From Aeromonas sp. FDAARGOS 1405 (lineage in GTDB: Bacteria > Pseudomonadota > Gammaproteobacteria > Enterobacterales > Aeromonadaceae), in contig NZ_CP077311.1 of NCBI RefSeq assembly GCF_019048265.1, positions 3,791,001 to 3,855,000 of the forward strand: a stretch of DNA of 64,000 nucleotides, written 5' to 3'. The position numbers were made by a program, and so were the translations under genes. The notes under the pieces are model-generated. The model ran no database searches. It saw only the letters and a program-made list of their open reading frames with translations, and had not been told where the DNA came from. Below are positions 54,624 through 64,000 of the stretch, in pieces (position 1 is the stretch's first letter; each line of letters starts with the position of its first letter).

Positions 54624-55220
54624 TTATAATGTGTCATATTTTTGCATGTGCTCTGGGCATCTAACCTTTAGACCTCGGCCATTAATAATTTCAAATATGT
54701 CATCTTCATAACCATCAAGATCTACATACTCAATGGCATACTTACTCCAAAAATACTCTAGTATTGGATCTATAACATTATAAATAAAATACGTTGTTTC
54801 CGTTCGTAGATCTCTATCCGGCGTTGCAAAATGCTGAATACAGTTTCTTAACTTACCAAACCTATTAAATAAATCTATAGCCTCAATTTTGTAACCTGTT
54901 GCAGCCCATAATCTTTCTGGCAAATCAACATATTGTATTGTTTTCCCACTTTCAAATAGATCATTTAATGACAGAAATCCATCTTCTTCTTTAGTTGATT
55001 TAGGCAAGCTAGAAAAAATAAGTAAAGGATGCTGTTCTGCAATAGCTGCTTTAATTATCAACTCAGCTGCATGCGCAGCTTGAAGCACTCCATACACTCC
55101 CTCATCCAATCGAGAATCATAACCATAGCTTGTATAAAAAACATTCTTTTGTGCTTGGGATAAGACTCCAATCCCCATAGCCAATATATGTTCTGATATG
55201 TTTTTCAACTCAGGGTTCAT
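54624..55220 (-). CDS. HEPN-like protein with intact RNxxxH motif
   Basis: 198 residues, AT-rich, GAGAGG 5-6 nt before the ATG. The motif RNCIQH (R125, N126, H130) fits the HEPN R-N-x3-H ribonuclease signature, set in a helical context. Residues 47-62 (QAAHAAELIIKAAIAE) resemble the first HEPN helices. HEPN proteins include RNase toxins and abortive-infection factors. No MNT-type antitoxin is adjacent. HEPN assignment is a motif-level inference. Confidence 0.6.
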   Translation of the reverse strand: MNPELKNISEHILAMGIGVLSQAQKNVFYTSYGYDSRLDEGVYGVLQAAHAAELIIKAAIAEQHPLLIFSSLPKSTKEEDGFLSLNDLFESGKTIQYVDLPERLWAATGYKIEAIDLFNRFGKLRNCIQHFATPDRDLRTETTYFIYNVIDPILEYFWSKYAIEYVDLDGYEDDIFEIINGRGLKVRCPEHMQKYDTL

Positions 55221-55335
55221 AAAAACCTCTCATCACATTACATCTTAAAATCAATACTGGAACTATTTCACCCAAAAACCATTTTCCGAAATGTACGTTA
55301 AAAAACGAAGAAATGGGAAAATTTTTCAAACTATT

Positions 55336-55365
55336 TGTCTAGTCCTGAAATAGGTTTACACATTT
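55336..55365 (+). repeat. Left inverted repeat of the IS
   Basis: TGTCTAGTCCTGAAATAGGT start, with GGTTTACAC further in; matches the right end at about 25 of 30 positions. Confidence 0.85.
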
Positions 55366-55384
55366 TCAACTAGCATTTCTCTAC

Positions 55385-56254
55385 TCAGAACCCCCTATGT
55401 ACCGCATCGGGGGTTCTGTATTTCAACGCATGATGCGGCCGCTCCGCGTTGTAAATATCTACTGCTTCACGCACCATCTCCCGCGCTTGCGCCAAATCCT
55501 GCGGGCTTTGCAACAATAACTCTCCTTTCAAAATCCCGTTCACCCGCTCCGCCAACGCATTCTGATAACAGTCATACCCATCCGTCATCGAGCATTTCAC
55601 CCCGTACCGTTCATGTAATGACTGATACAGTCCCGAGCAATACTGCACGCCACGGTCTGAGTGATGGATTAGCTCCCCGCTGCCACACCGTTGCTTCAGC
55701 GCTTTCTTGAACGCCATCGCCACCGACTCCGCGTGCATCCCTTCGTGCACGTGATGGCCCACTATCTTGCGTGAGTAGGCATCCGTCACCAGGCTCAGGT
55801 ACAGCGGCCCGCTCCTGGCTGGCAGATAGGTGATATCAGCGACCCAGACCTGCTCCGGGGCCACCGGCGTAACCTGCTCTGGTCCCGCTTTGAGCAAGTT
55901 GGGATGACGGTAGAAACGGTGAAAACTGTGGGTGGTCTTGTGATACGCCCGCTTAAGCTGCACCAGCAGGCGGTGCTCGGCCAATATCCGAAACAGCCTG
56001 TCCCGCCCGACCTTGAGCCCGCCATCATCCTGACCCTGCAGCAGATAATGCAGCTTGCGAGTGCCCACCCGAGGTTGTCGCAGTCGAACCTGACGCACGA
56101 AGCGCACCACCTGCAAGCCCTGTGCATGGCGCTCGTCGGCGACCCGATTGCGCTTGTAGTAAGCCTGCCGGCTTATCCCCAGAAACAGGCAAGCCCTGAC
56201 AATGGTCAGCCTCTCGACTTGCCGCTGCGAGAGGACTTGCCGGGTCGCTTTTTT
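55385..56254 (-). CDS. IS3-family transposase OrfB (DDE integrase core)
   Basis: About 289 residues when read from the slip site; the first ATG gives a shorter 243-residue product. rve/DDE core: WVADITYL (first Asp), HSDRGVQY (second Asp), and NALAERVNGILKGE (Glu). Made as an OrfAB fusion by -1 frameshifting at A AAA AAG (56254-56248). Catalyses copy-out-paste-in transposition. Confidence 0.9.
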   Translation of the reverse strand, partial: KKATRQVLSQRQVERLTIVRACLFLGISRQAYYKRNRVADERHAQGLQVVRFVRQVRLRQPRVGTRKLHYLLQGQDDGGLKVGRDRLFRILAEHRLLVQLKRAYHKTTHSFHRFYRHPNLLKAGPEQVTPVAPEQVWVADITYLPARSGPLYLSLVTDAYSRKIVGHHVHEGMHAESVAMAFKKALKQRCGSGELIHHSDRGVQYCSGLYQSLHERYGVKCSMTDGYDCYQNALAERVNGILKGELLLQSPQDLAQAREMVREAVDIYNAERPHHALKYRTPDAVHRGF

Positions 56255-56616
56255 ACGATAGAGACGCCGTAGTCATTCTTCAGTACATCGACGACGGCCT
56301 CAAAGAACTGGGCTTTCTGACTCATCAGCGCCAGCTGTTGCTCGAGTTCCTTGATACGCTGCTCGGGCGTCTGGTTGTCGGGGTCTGGCATGGTGATGCT
56401 CCTGCCGGCACGAACAGAAGCCCCCTGGCTCCAATCTTGCCGACCATGTTTACGCAACCATACCAGAACGGTGGAGCGGCCCTGAATGCCATAACGCACC
56501 TGAGCCTGTTTGTAGGTGAGCTCGCCTTTTTCAATCTGCTCGACCAGCGCCAGTTTAAAAGTCAGCGAGTAATCGCGCTGTGTCCGTTTCACACCTTGCC
56601 CCATCCGGTTCTCCAT
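56206..56616 (-). CDS. IS3-family OrfA (helix-turn-helix)
   Basis: 136 residues. Helix-turn-helix region (YSLTFKLALVEQIEKGELTYKQAQVRYG) with a leucine-zipper-like KELEQQLALMSQKAQFFEA coiled-coil. OrfA binds the IS ends and represses. The A AAA AAG heptamer near its 3' end lets ribosomes slip to OrfB. Confidence 0.9.
   Translation of the reverse strand: MENRMGQGVKRTQRDYSLTFKLALVEQIEKGELTYKQAQVRYGIQGRSTVLVWLRKHGRQDWSQGASVRAGRSITMPDPDNQTPEQRIKELEQQLALMSQKAQFFEAVVDVLKNDYGVSIVKKRPGKSSRSGKSRG
56248..56254 (-). other. IS3 OrfA/OrfB frameshift site
   Basis: A AAA AAG in the OrfA zero frame (GTA AAA AAG), the usual IS3 slip site. Downstream secondary structure was not examined in detail. Confidence 0.85.
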
Positions 56617-56627
56617 TTATTGGGAGG

Positions 56628-56657
56628 AAAGGTGTAAACCATATTCAGGACGGGACA
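56628..56657 (-). repeat. Right inverted repeat of the IS
   Basis: Read inward on the minus strand it begins TGTCCCGTCCTGAATATGGT, then TTACACC. Confidence 0.85.
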
Positions 56658-56665
56658 ATTCCCAT

Positions 56666-56694
56666 AAAAAAGCCGCCCATTGGGCGGCTTTTTT
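56666..56694 (-). terminator. Terminator of the suc operon
   Basis: AAAAAAGCCGCCC/GGGCGGCTTTTTT with ATT loop, just after sucD. The IS ends 8 bp from it. Confidence 0.9.
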
Positions 56695-56719
56695 ATTAGA
56701 GATAACGGGCGATAAGGAA

Positions 56720-57591
56720 TTACCAGCCGGTTACTTCGCGCAGGGCCTTGCCGATATCGGCCAGGGAGCGGACGGTTTTCACGCCAGCATCTTCCAGCGC
56801 GGCAAACTTCTCGGCGGCGGTACCCTTGCCACCGGAGATGATGGCGCCAGCGTGGCCCATCCGCTTGCCGGGAGGTGCGGTAACACCGGCGATATAGGAG
56901 ACCACCGGCTTGGTGACGTGGGCCTTGATATAGGCGGCCGCGTCTTCCTCGGCGTTGCCGCCGATCTCGCCGATCATCACGATCGCTTCGGTCTGCGGGT
57001 CGTTCTGGAACATCTCCAGAATGTCGATAAAGTTGGAGCCCGGGATGGGGTCGCCACCGATACCGACGCAGGTGGACTGGCCAAAGCCTTCGTCAGTGGT
57101 CTGCTTGACCGCTTCGTAGGTCAGGGTGCCGGAGCGGGAGACGATGCCCACCTTGCCCGGCTTGTGAATGTGGCCCGGCATGATGCCAATCTTGCACTCA
57201 CCCGGGGTGATCACGCCCGGGCAGTTGGGGCCGATCATCCGCACGCCGGTCTCTTGCAGCTTCACTTTGACGTCCAGCATATCCAGCGTCGGGATGCCTT
57301 CGGTGATGGTGACAATCAGCTTGATGCCTGCGTCGATCGCTTCCAGGATCGCGTCCTTGCAAAACGGTGCCGGAACATAGATGACGGAGGCGGTAGCACC
57401 GGTCGCTTCGACCGCGTCACGGACGGTGTTGAACACCGGCAGGCCCAGATGGGTGGTGCCGCCCTTGCCCGGGGAGACGCCGCCCACCAGCTGGGTGCCG
57501 TAGGAGAGCGCCTGCTCGGAGTGGAAAGTACCCTGACCGCCGGTAAAGCCCTGGCAGATGACTCGGGTGTCCTTGTTGATCAGTACGCTCA

Positions 57592-57592
<1 letters not shown>
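56720..57592 (-). CDS. sucD: Succinyl-CoA synthetase alpha subunit
   Basis: 290 residues. Makes ATP or GTP from succinyl-CoA in the TCA cycle. CoA-binding [36 protein letters not shown], and the phosphorylated-His loop [16 protein letters not shown] are intact. Start codon overlaps the sucC stop (TGATG). Confidence 0.97.
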
Positions 57593-58758
<1,166 letters not shown>

Positions 58759-58823
58759 AGATGCTCTATCCGTGTTGTAGGTATTTCCGTCCGGGGCTCG
58801 TGTTTCTCAATCCCCTGTGAGTG

Positions 58824-58840
58824 GGGGCCTCGGGGGCCCC
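58824..58840. other. Hairpin between sucB and sucC
   Basis: GGGGCC/GGCCCC with TCGGG loop in the 104-bp gap. No T tract, so more likely an mRNA-processing or stability element than a terminator. Confidence 0.5.
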
Positions 58841-58862
58841 TCGTTATCTTTCAGTTGGTTGC

Positions 58863-60053
58863 TCAGACGTCCAGCAGCAGGCGGGTCGGATCTTCCAGCA
58901 GCTCCTTGACGGAGACCAGGAAGCCTACCGATTCGCGCCCGTCGATGAGACGGTGATCGTAGGAGAGGGCCAGGTACATCATCGGCAGGATCTCGACCTT
59001 GCCGTCAACGGCCATCGGGCGATCCTGGATCTTGTGCATGCCCAGAATGGCGCTCTGGGGCGGGTTGATGATCGGGGTGGACATCAGGGAGCCGAACACA
59101 CCACCGTTGGTGATGGTGAAGTTGCCGCCAGTCAGCTCATCAACGGTCAGTTTGCCGTCGCGGCCCTTGCCCGCCAGATCCTTGATGGCCTTCTCGATGT
59201 CGGCCAGGCTCATGTTGTCGCAATCGCGCAGTACCGGGGTCACCAGACCACGGGGGGTGGAGACGGCGATGCTGACGTCGAAGTAGTTGTGGTAGACGAT
59301 GTCGTCACCATCCAGCCCGGCGTTCACTTCCGGATAGCGCTTGAGGGACTCCACTACCGCCTTCACGTAGAAGGACATGAAGCCGAGCTTGATGCCGTGC
59401 TTCTTCTCGAAGATCTCGCCGTACTGCTTGCGCAGATCCATGATGGGCTTCATGTTGACTTCGTTGAAGGTGGTCAGCATGGCGGTGGTATTTTTCGCTT
59501 CCAGCAGACGCTCGGCAATGCGCTTGCGCAGACGGGTCATCGGTACCCGCTTGTCGGTGCGACCACCCAGCGGTGCAACCTTGGCTGCCGGAACGGCAGC
59601 GGCGACCGGCGCGGCTGCCGCAGGCTGGCTCTTGACCTTAATGAAGGCTTCCACATCATCCTTGGTGATGCGACCACCCTTGCCGGTACCGGTCAGCTTG
59701 GTCACTTCGATGTCGTGCTCGCCAATCAGGCGGCGCACCGAGGGGCTCAAGCCATCGGCACCATCATCGGCCACCGCTTCAACGGGTTTCTCTTTGGTCT
59801 CTTCACCGGCCACCGGGGCTGCGGTGAGGATGGCAATCAGTTGACGGGACAACACGGTCGCCCCTTCCCCTTGCAGAATATCCCCCAGCACACCGGCTTG
59901 CGGTGCCGGCACTTCCAGCACCACCTTGTCGGTCTCGATGTCGACCAGCACTTCGTCACGGGCAACCATATCACCCGGCTTCTTGTGCCAGGTGGCAATG
60001 GTGGCATCCGCCACTGATTCCGGCAGGTCCGGTACCTTGATCTCGATAGTCAT
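58863..60053 (-). CDS. sucB: 2-oxoglutarate dehydrogenase E2, dihydrolipoyl succinyltransferase
   Basis: 396 residues. Lipoyl domain with the lipoylated Lys in [14 protein letters not shown], a Pro/Ala linker, the peripheral-subunit-binding domain ([32 protein letters not shown]), and a catalytic domain ending [11 protein letters not shown] with the catalytic His and Asp. Core of the 2-oxoglutarate dehydrogenase complex. Confidence 0.97.
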   Translation of the reverse strand: MTIEIKVPDLPESVADATIATWHKKPGDMVARDEVLVDIETDKVVLEVPAPQAGVLGDILQGEGATVLSRQLIAILTAAPVAGEETKEKPVEAVADDGADGLSPSVRRLIGEHDIEVTKLTGTGKGGRITKDDVEAFIKVKSQPAAAAPVAAAVPAAKVAPLGGRTDKRVPMTRLRKRIAERLLEAKNTTAMLTTFNEVNMKPIMDLRKQYGEIFEKKHGIKLGFMSFYVKAVVESLKRYPEVNAGLDGDDIVYHNYFDVSIAVSTPRGLVTPVLRDCDNMSLADIEKAIKDLAGKGRDGKLTVDELTGGNFTITNGGVFGSLMSTPIINPPQSAILGMHKIQDRPMAVDGKVEILPMMYLALSYDHRLIDGRESVGFLVSVKELLEDPTRLLLDV

Positions 60054-60086
60054 CTAATCAGTTCCTTGTTACTTCTTGTTCAGGGC

Positions 60087-62897
60087 TTAGGCCAGAGTAA
60101 GGGCATCTTCCACCAAGGCTTTCTGCTGCTTGGCGTGGACGGACATGTAACCAACCGCCGGTGAGGCGGACGCCGGACGACCGGCATAACGCAGGGTGGC
60201 TCCGGTCGGCAGCACGTCATCGTAGTTGTGACGGGTGCAGTACCAGGCGCCCTGGTTCTGCGGCTCTTCCTGGCACCAGACAAAGTCGGTGACATGGCTG
60301 TAATCGGCCAGAATGGCGCGCACTTCCTCTTCCGGGAAGGGGTAGAGCTGCTCGATCCGCACCAGTGCCACATCTTGCTGCTCGGCCTTGCGACGGGCAT
60401 CGAGCAGGTCGTAGTAGACCTTGCCGGAGCAGAACACCACACGCTTGACTGCTTTCGGATCCAGCGCATCAATCTCGCCGATGGCGTTCTGGAAGGTACC
60501 TTCCGCCAGCTCATCAAGCTTGCTCACCGCCAGCGGATGGCGCAGCAGAGATTTGGGCGTCATGACGATCAGCGGACGGCGCATCGGGCGCACTACCTGA
60601 CGACGCAGCATGTGGAATACCTGTGCCGGGGTAGAGGGCACGCACACCTGCATGTTGTGCTGGGCACACATCTGCAGATAACGCTCCAGACGGGCGGAGG
60701 AGTGTTCCGGCCCCTGCCCTTCGTAACCGTGCGGCAGCAGCATGGTCAGGCCGCACATCCGGCCCCACTTCTGCTCGCCAGAGGAGAGGAACTGATCCAC
60801 AACCACCTGGGCACAGTTGGCGAAGTCGCCGAACTGGGCTTCCCAGATGGTGAGGCCAGCCGGCTCGGCGCTGGCGTAGCCATATTCAAAGGCCAGTACC
60901 GCGTTCTCGGTCAGCACAGAGTCATACACCTCGAACGGACCCTGCTCGTCGTGCAGGTTGCACAGCGGGGTGTAGGTGCTGGCATCGGTCTGGCTGTGCA
61001 GCACGGCGTGGCGGTGGAAGAAGGTGCCACGGCCGGAGTCTTCACCGGTAAAGCGGATACGGGACCCCTTGTCCACCAGGGTGGCGTAGGCCAGGGTCTC
61101 GGCAAAGCCCCAATCCACCAGCTTCTCGCCAGCGGCCATCAGACGGCGGTCTTCGTAAATCTTCTCGACCTGACGCTGCAGCACGTGGGTCGCCGGATAC
61201 TGGCTCACCCTCTCGCCGAGGCTCTTGAGGTGATCCATCGGCACGGCACTCTCATAGGCCATGTTCCAGTCGTGGCCCAGATAAGGGGTCCAGTCGACGG
61301 AGTGCAGCTCCATCGGCCGCCACTCCTTGCTCACCCGCTCACCGCGATCCAGCGCTTCGCGATACTCGTTGACCAGTTCGGTCGCCCGCTCCTGAGCGAG
61401 GCTCCCCTCGGCCACCAGCTGATCGGCGTAGATCTTGCGCGGGGTCGGGTGCTGCTTGATCTTCTGGTACATCAGCGGCTGGGTGGCGCTCGGCTCGTCC
61501 GCTTCGTTGTGACCGTGACGACGGTAGCAGACCAGCTCGATCACCACGTCGCGTTTGAAGGTGTTGCGGTAATCCAGTGCAATCTGGGTCACCAGCACCA
61601 CGGCTTCCGGATCATCCCCGTTGACGTGCAGCACCGGCGCCTGCACCGCCTTGGCGATGTCGGTGCAATATTCGGTGGAGCGCAGGTCACGGATATAGGA
61701 GGTGGTGAAACCAACCTGGTTGTTGATGACGATGCGCACCGTCCCGCCGACACCATAGGCGCGGGTCTGGGACATGTTGAAAGTCTCGGCCACCACGCCC
61801 TGACCGGCCATGGCCGAGTCACCGTGAATGGTGATGGGCAACACGCTGGAGCCATCCTTGTCACCGCGACGATCCATCCGGGCACGGACAGAGCCGATGA
61901 CCACAGGGTTGACGATTTCGAGGTGAGAGGGGTTGAACGCCAGCGCCAGATGGACGTTGCCACCCGGGGTCGCGAAGTCGGAGGAGAAGCCCATATGGTA
62001 CTTCACATCACCGGTGCCCCAGGATTCGCCATGCTTGCCGGCAAACTCGTCGAACAGGTCCTGCGCACGTTTACCGAGCACGTTGATCAGCACGTTGAGA
62101 CGACCGCGGTGTGCCATACCGATAACGGCCTCTTTGCAGCCCTGCTCACCGGCGCGACGGATCAGCTCCTTGAGCATGGGGATCATGGCGTCGCCACCTT
62201 CCAGCGAGAAGCGCTTGGCTCCCGGGAACTTGGCGCCCAGATATTTCTCCAGCCCTTCGGCGGCGGTCAGGCTCTCGAGGAAACGGGTCTTCTCTTCGAG
62301 GGTGTAGCTCCCCTTCCCTTCTATGGATTCGAGACGCTGTTGCAGCCAGCGCTTCTCTTCCGTGGAGGTAAGGTGCATGTAATCGGCGCCGATGGAGCCG
62401 CAATAGGTCTTCTTCAGCGAGGCGTAGAGGTCGGAGAGCACCATGGTCTCGCGACCGATGGCGTAGGAGCCCACATTGAAGGTGGCCTCCATATCTGCGC
62501 CCTGCAGGTTGTGGAACGCAGGATCCAGTTCGGCAACGGTTTCACGCTGCCACAGGCCCAGCGGGTCCAGATTGGCATTCTGGTGACCACGGAAACGGAA
62601 GGCGTTGATCAGCTGCAATACCCGCACCTGCTTGGCATCCACTTGCGGATCGGAGACGGGGGCACTGTAGCGAGAGGGATCCTTGGCCAGACGACGGAAA
62701 TAATCGCGGACCTGGGAGTGGGGTTGTTCAACCGCATGGCCATTGACCTGGGGCAGCTCGCTAAACAGGCTGCGCCACTCGTCGGACACGGAGTCAGGAT
62801 TTTCCAGGAAGGATTCGTACAAATCCTCGATATAGCTTGCATTCGCACCAGCCAGGTGAGATGACTCCAACCAGGCCTTCATCACGCCGTTATGCAT
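60087..62897 (-). CDS. sucA: 2-oxoglutarate dehydrogenase E1
   Basis: 936 residues (E. coli: 933). Thiamine diphosphate-dependent decarboxylase. The start MHNGVMKAWLESSHLAGANASYIEDLY aligns with the E. coli N-terminus. The ThDP and substrate motifs GDSAMAGQGVVAETFNMSQ and VINNQVGFTT, MAHRGRLNVLINVLGK, and the C-terminal pyrimidine-binding LTMLLPHGYEGQGPEHSSARLERYLQ are intact. 33 bp before sucB. Confidence 0.98.
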   Translation of the reverse strand: MHNGVMKAWLESSHLAGANASYIEDLYESFLENPDSVSDEWRSLFSELPQVNGHAVEQPHSQVRDYFRRLAKDPSRYSAPVSDPQVDAKQVRVLQLINAFRFRGHQNANLDPLGLWQRETVAELDPAFHNLQGADMEATFNVGSYAIGRETMVLSDLYASLKKTYCGSIGADYMHLTSTEEKRWLQQRLESIEGKGSYTLEEKTRFLESLTAAEGLEKYLGAKFPGAKRFSLEGGDAMIPMLKELIRRAGEQGCKEAVIGMAHRGRLNVLINVLGKRAQDLFDEFAGKHGESWGTGDVKYHMGFSSDFATPGGNVHLALAFNPSHLEIVNPVVIGSVRARMDRRGDKDGSSVLPITIHGDSAMAGQGVVAETFNMSQTRAYGVGGTVRIVINNQVGFTTSYIRDLRSTEYCTDIAKAVQAPVLHVNGDDPEAVVLVTQIALDYRNTFKRDVVIELVCYRRHGHNEADEPSATQPLMYQKIKQHPTPRKIYADQLVAEGSLAQERATELVNEYREALDRGERVSKEWRPMELHSVDWTPYLGHDWNMAYESAVPMDHLKSLGERVSQYPATHVLQRQVEKIYEDRRLMAAGEKLVDWGFAETLAYATLVDKGSRIRFTGEDSGRGTFFHRHAVLHSQTDASTYTPLCNLHDEQGPFEVYDSVLTENAVLAFEYGYASAEPAGLTIWEAQFGDFANCAQVVVDQFLSSGEQKWGRMCGLTMLLPHGYEGQGPEHSSARLERYLQMCAQHNMQVCVPSTPAQVFHMLRRQVVRPMRRPLIVMTPKSLLRHPLAVSKLDELAEGTFQNAIGEIDALDPKAVKRVVFCSGKVYYDLLDARRKAEQQDVALVRIEQLYPFPEEEVRAILADYSHVTDFVWCQEEPQNQGAWYCTRHNYDDVLPTGATLRYAGRPASASPAVGYMSVHAKQQKALVEDALTLA

Positions 62898-62948
62898 TTC
62901 TATCCCTTGTACTTCTTGTTACTGCTACGCAGCTTGTAGGGTTCAAAC

Positions 62949-62975
62949 AGCCATCCTGCCACGGGTGGGATGGCT
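62949..62975 (-). terminator. Hairpin between sdhB and sucA
   Basis: AGCCATCC/GGATGGCT with an inner CCAC/GTGG stem; followed on the minus strand by GTTTGAAC. A second GGGCC/GGCCC stem lies nearer sdhB (about 62984-63004). They may attenuate read-through from sdh into suc. Confidence 0.55.
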
Positions 62976-63012
62976 ATCCGGAAGTCGGGCCAGCACAGGG
63001 CCGGCCCAAATA

Positions 63013-63729
63013 CTAAACAGCCCGATTGAGCAACATCGACTTGATCTGGCCAATCGCCTTGGTCGGGTTCAAGCCTTTCGGACAGACGTTCACGCAGTTC
63101 ATGATGCCGTGGCAGCGGAACACGCTGAAGGCGTCGTCCAGATTACCCAGCCGTTCGGTGGTCGCGGTGTCGCGGCTGTCAGCCAGCCAGCGGTAGGCGG
63201 CAAGCAGCCCGGCCGGACCGATGAACTTGTCGGGGTTCCACCAGAAGGAGGGGCAAGAGGTGGAGCAGCAGGCACAAAGAATACACTCGTACAGGCCATC
63301 CAGCTTGGCACGCTCTTCGGGGGATTGCAGGTGCTCACGCACCGGCGGCAACTTGTCTTCATTGATGAGGAAGGGTTTGACCTTCTCCCACTGGGCGTAG
63401 AACTGGGTCATGTCGATCACCAGATCACGGATCACCGGCAGGCCGGGCAAGGGGCGGATAACGACCTTGTTGCCCTTCTTCAGCAAATCGGAGAGCGGGG
63501 TGATGCAGGCAAGACCGTTCTTGCCATTCATGTTGAGACCGTCAGATCCACAAACCCCTTCGCGGCAGGAGCGGCGGAAGGCAAGCGTGGGATCCAGCTC
63601 TTTCAACTGGATCAGTGCATCGAGCACCATCATGTCGGAACCTTCAGGAATATCAAGATGATAATCCTTCATATGGGGGACGTTATCAACATCCGGATTG
63701 TATCTGTAGACAGAGAATGTGACGTTCAT
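63013..63729 (-). CDS. sdhB: Succinate dehydrogenase iron-sulfur subunit
   Basis: 238 residues (E. coli: 238). Three clusters: [2Fe-2S] CREGVCGSDGLNMNGKNGLAC region, [4Fe-4S] CILCACCSTSCP, and [3Fe-4S] CHGIMNCVNVCPKGLNP. Start MNVTFSVYRYNPDVD fits the family; the frame upstream overlaps sdhA. Gap to sdhA 16 nt. Confidence 0.97.
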   Translation of the reverse strand: MNVTFSVYRYNPDVDNVPHMKDYHLDIPEGSDMMVLDALIQLKELDPTLAFRRSCREGVCGSDGLNMNGKNGLACITPLSDLLKKGNKVVIRPLPGLPVIRDLVIDMTQFYAQWEKVKPFLINEDKLPPVREHLQSPEERAKLDGLYECILCACCSTSCPSFWWNPDKFIGPAGLLAAYRWLADSRDTATTERLGNLDDAFSVFRCHGIMNCVNVCPKGLNPTKAIGQIKSMLLNRAV

Positions 63730-63745
63730 AGGGCTGGCTCCGCAA

Positions 63746-64000
63746 TCAGTAAGTCCGAACCTTGGGCGGGAACGCCTCACGGGTCTTGGGTGACATGTTG
63801 ACAGCACGACGGGTCATGGACTCGGTGTCCGGATGATAGAGGCTGTGGCACAGCCAGTTCTCATCGTCGCGATCCGGGAAGTCGAAGCGGCAGTGAGCAC
63901 CGCGACTCTCGGTACGGAAGTTGGCGGCAACCGCCGTGGCAAACGCCGTCTCCATCAGGTTGTCCAGCTCCAGGCACTCGATGCGCTGGGTGTTGAACTC
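63746..64000 (-). CDS. sdhA: Succinate dehydrogenase flavoprotein subunit, C-terminal part
   Basis: About 84 C-terminal residues; the gene continues past the right edge. [19 protein letters not shown] and the ending PPKVRTY match SdhA closely. First visible member of sdhA-sdhB-sucABCD. Confidence 0.97.
   Translation of the reverse strand, partial: EFNTQRIECLELDNLMETAFATAVAANFRTESRGAHCRFDFPDRDDENWLCHSLYHPDTESMTRRAVNMSPKTREAFPPKVRTY

Larger units (their letters stand above)
55336..56657 (-). mobile_element. Complete IS3-family insertion sequence with 3-bp target duplication
   Basis: 1,322 bp bounded by imperfect inverted repeats of about 30 bp beginning TGTC; the shared core GTCCTGAA and GGTTTACAC appears at both ends. 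The flanking trinucleotide ATT at 55333-55335 and 56658-56660 is the target duplication. Two overlapping reading frames on the minus strand encode OrfA and OrfB. Both look intact, so the element may be mobile. The group within IS3 was not resolved. Confidence 0.9.

Noticed and set aside
53836..55220. HEPN-MNT toxin-antitoxin pair
   Set aside because: The neighbour of the HEPN-like gene lacks nucleotidyltransferase motifs and is convergent, so the classical pair is not supported.
60228..62864. 878-codon frame opposite sucA
   Set aside because: Shadow of a GC-rich gene on the other strand; no ribosome site or family similarity.

Overview
The window reads as chromosomal DNA of a high-GC gammaproteobacterium, most likely Aeromonas. 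This is inferred from protein similarity recalled from memory and from conserved gene orders (apt-dnaX-ybaB, glpABC, nrfABCD, sdhA-sdhB-sucA-sucB-sucC-sucD); no database search was possible. Almost all of it is core or lineage-typical sequence. The one clearly foreign-looking stretch is about 53,730-56,660, an AT-rich islet with two uncharacterised genes and a complete IS3-family element. No CRISPR array, prophage, integron or rRNA operon was seen.

Layout. 1-3.5 kb: tail of a DUF2927 protein, then dinI and polB, each preceded by a LexA (SOS) box. 3.6-11.6 kb: a prolyl-tRNA deacylase, a diguanylate-cyclase-like membrane protein followed by a broken GNAT acetyltransferase, a RIO kinase, two tandem LpxM-type lipid A acyltransferases, a TehA-type transporter and a divergent LysR regulator. 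11.7-17 kb: nfo, ybaB, dnaX, apt and ybaN. Inside dnaX is a G GGA AAG slip site with a GC stem-loop and an immediate -1 stop, which would yield a gamma-like short product. 17.2-21.8 kb: dusC, a DksA-like zinc-finger protein, a periplasmic solute-binding protein, and an M17 aminopeptidase-yjjG operon. 21.97-23.25 kb: eight initiator tRNA(fMet) genes in a tandem array of about 165 bp per unit, with one strong promoter and spacers that keep a covarying hairpin. 23.4-36.8 kb: glgX, a ybjD-like OLD nuclease, AraC/LysR/ROK regulators, DMT and TauE/YfcA transporters, a DTW-domain tRNA-modification enzyme, a Cache-domain chemoreceptor and ychJ.

36.9-49.5 kb is an anaerobic respiration block. glpABC oxidises glycerol-3-phosphate and feeds electrons to quinol. 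nrfABCD passes quinol electrons to periplasmic nitrite reductase, and nrfE, a dsbE-like gene and a fused nrfFG supply the dedicated haem-attachment machinery needed for the CWSCK haem site seen in NrfA. Candidate CRP, FNR, GlpR and Nar-type sites lie upstream of glpA and nrfA.

49.6-53.7 kb: a DUF2268 metalloprotease-like gene, a Nudix hydrolase, and a divergent TetR regulator/amidohydrolase lipoprotein pair with two near-identical palindromic operators. 53.7-56.7 kb: the accessory islet (a one-TM protein, a HEPN-motif protein, and the IS with 3-bp target duplication). 56.7-64 kb: the 2-oxoglutarate dehydrogenase, succinyl-CoA synthetase and succinate dehydrogenase genes, all on the minus strand.

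The observations most worth following are the lambda-G/T-like frameshift signal in dnaX, the tRNA(fMet) array with covarying spacer hairpins, the HEPN/one-TM islet next to the IS, the tandem lpxM pair, and the paired operators at the TetR/amidohydrolase locus.
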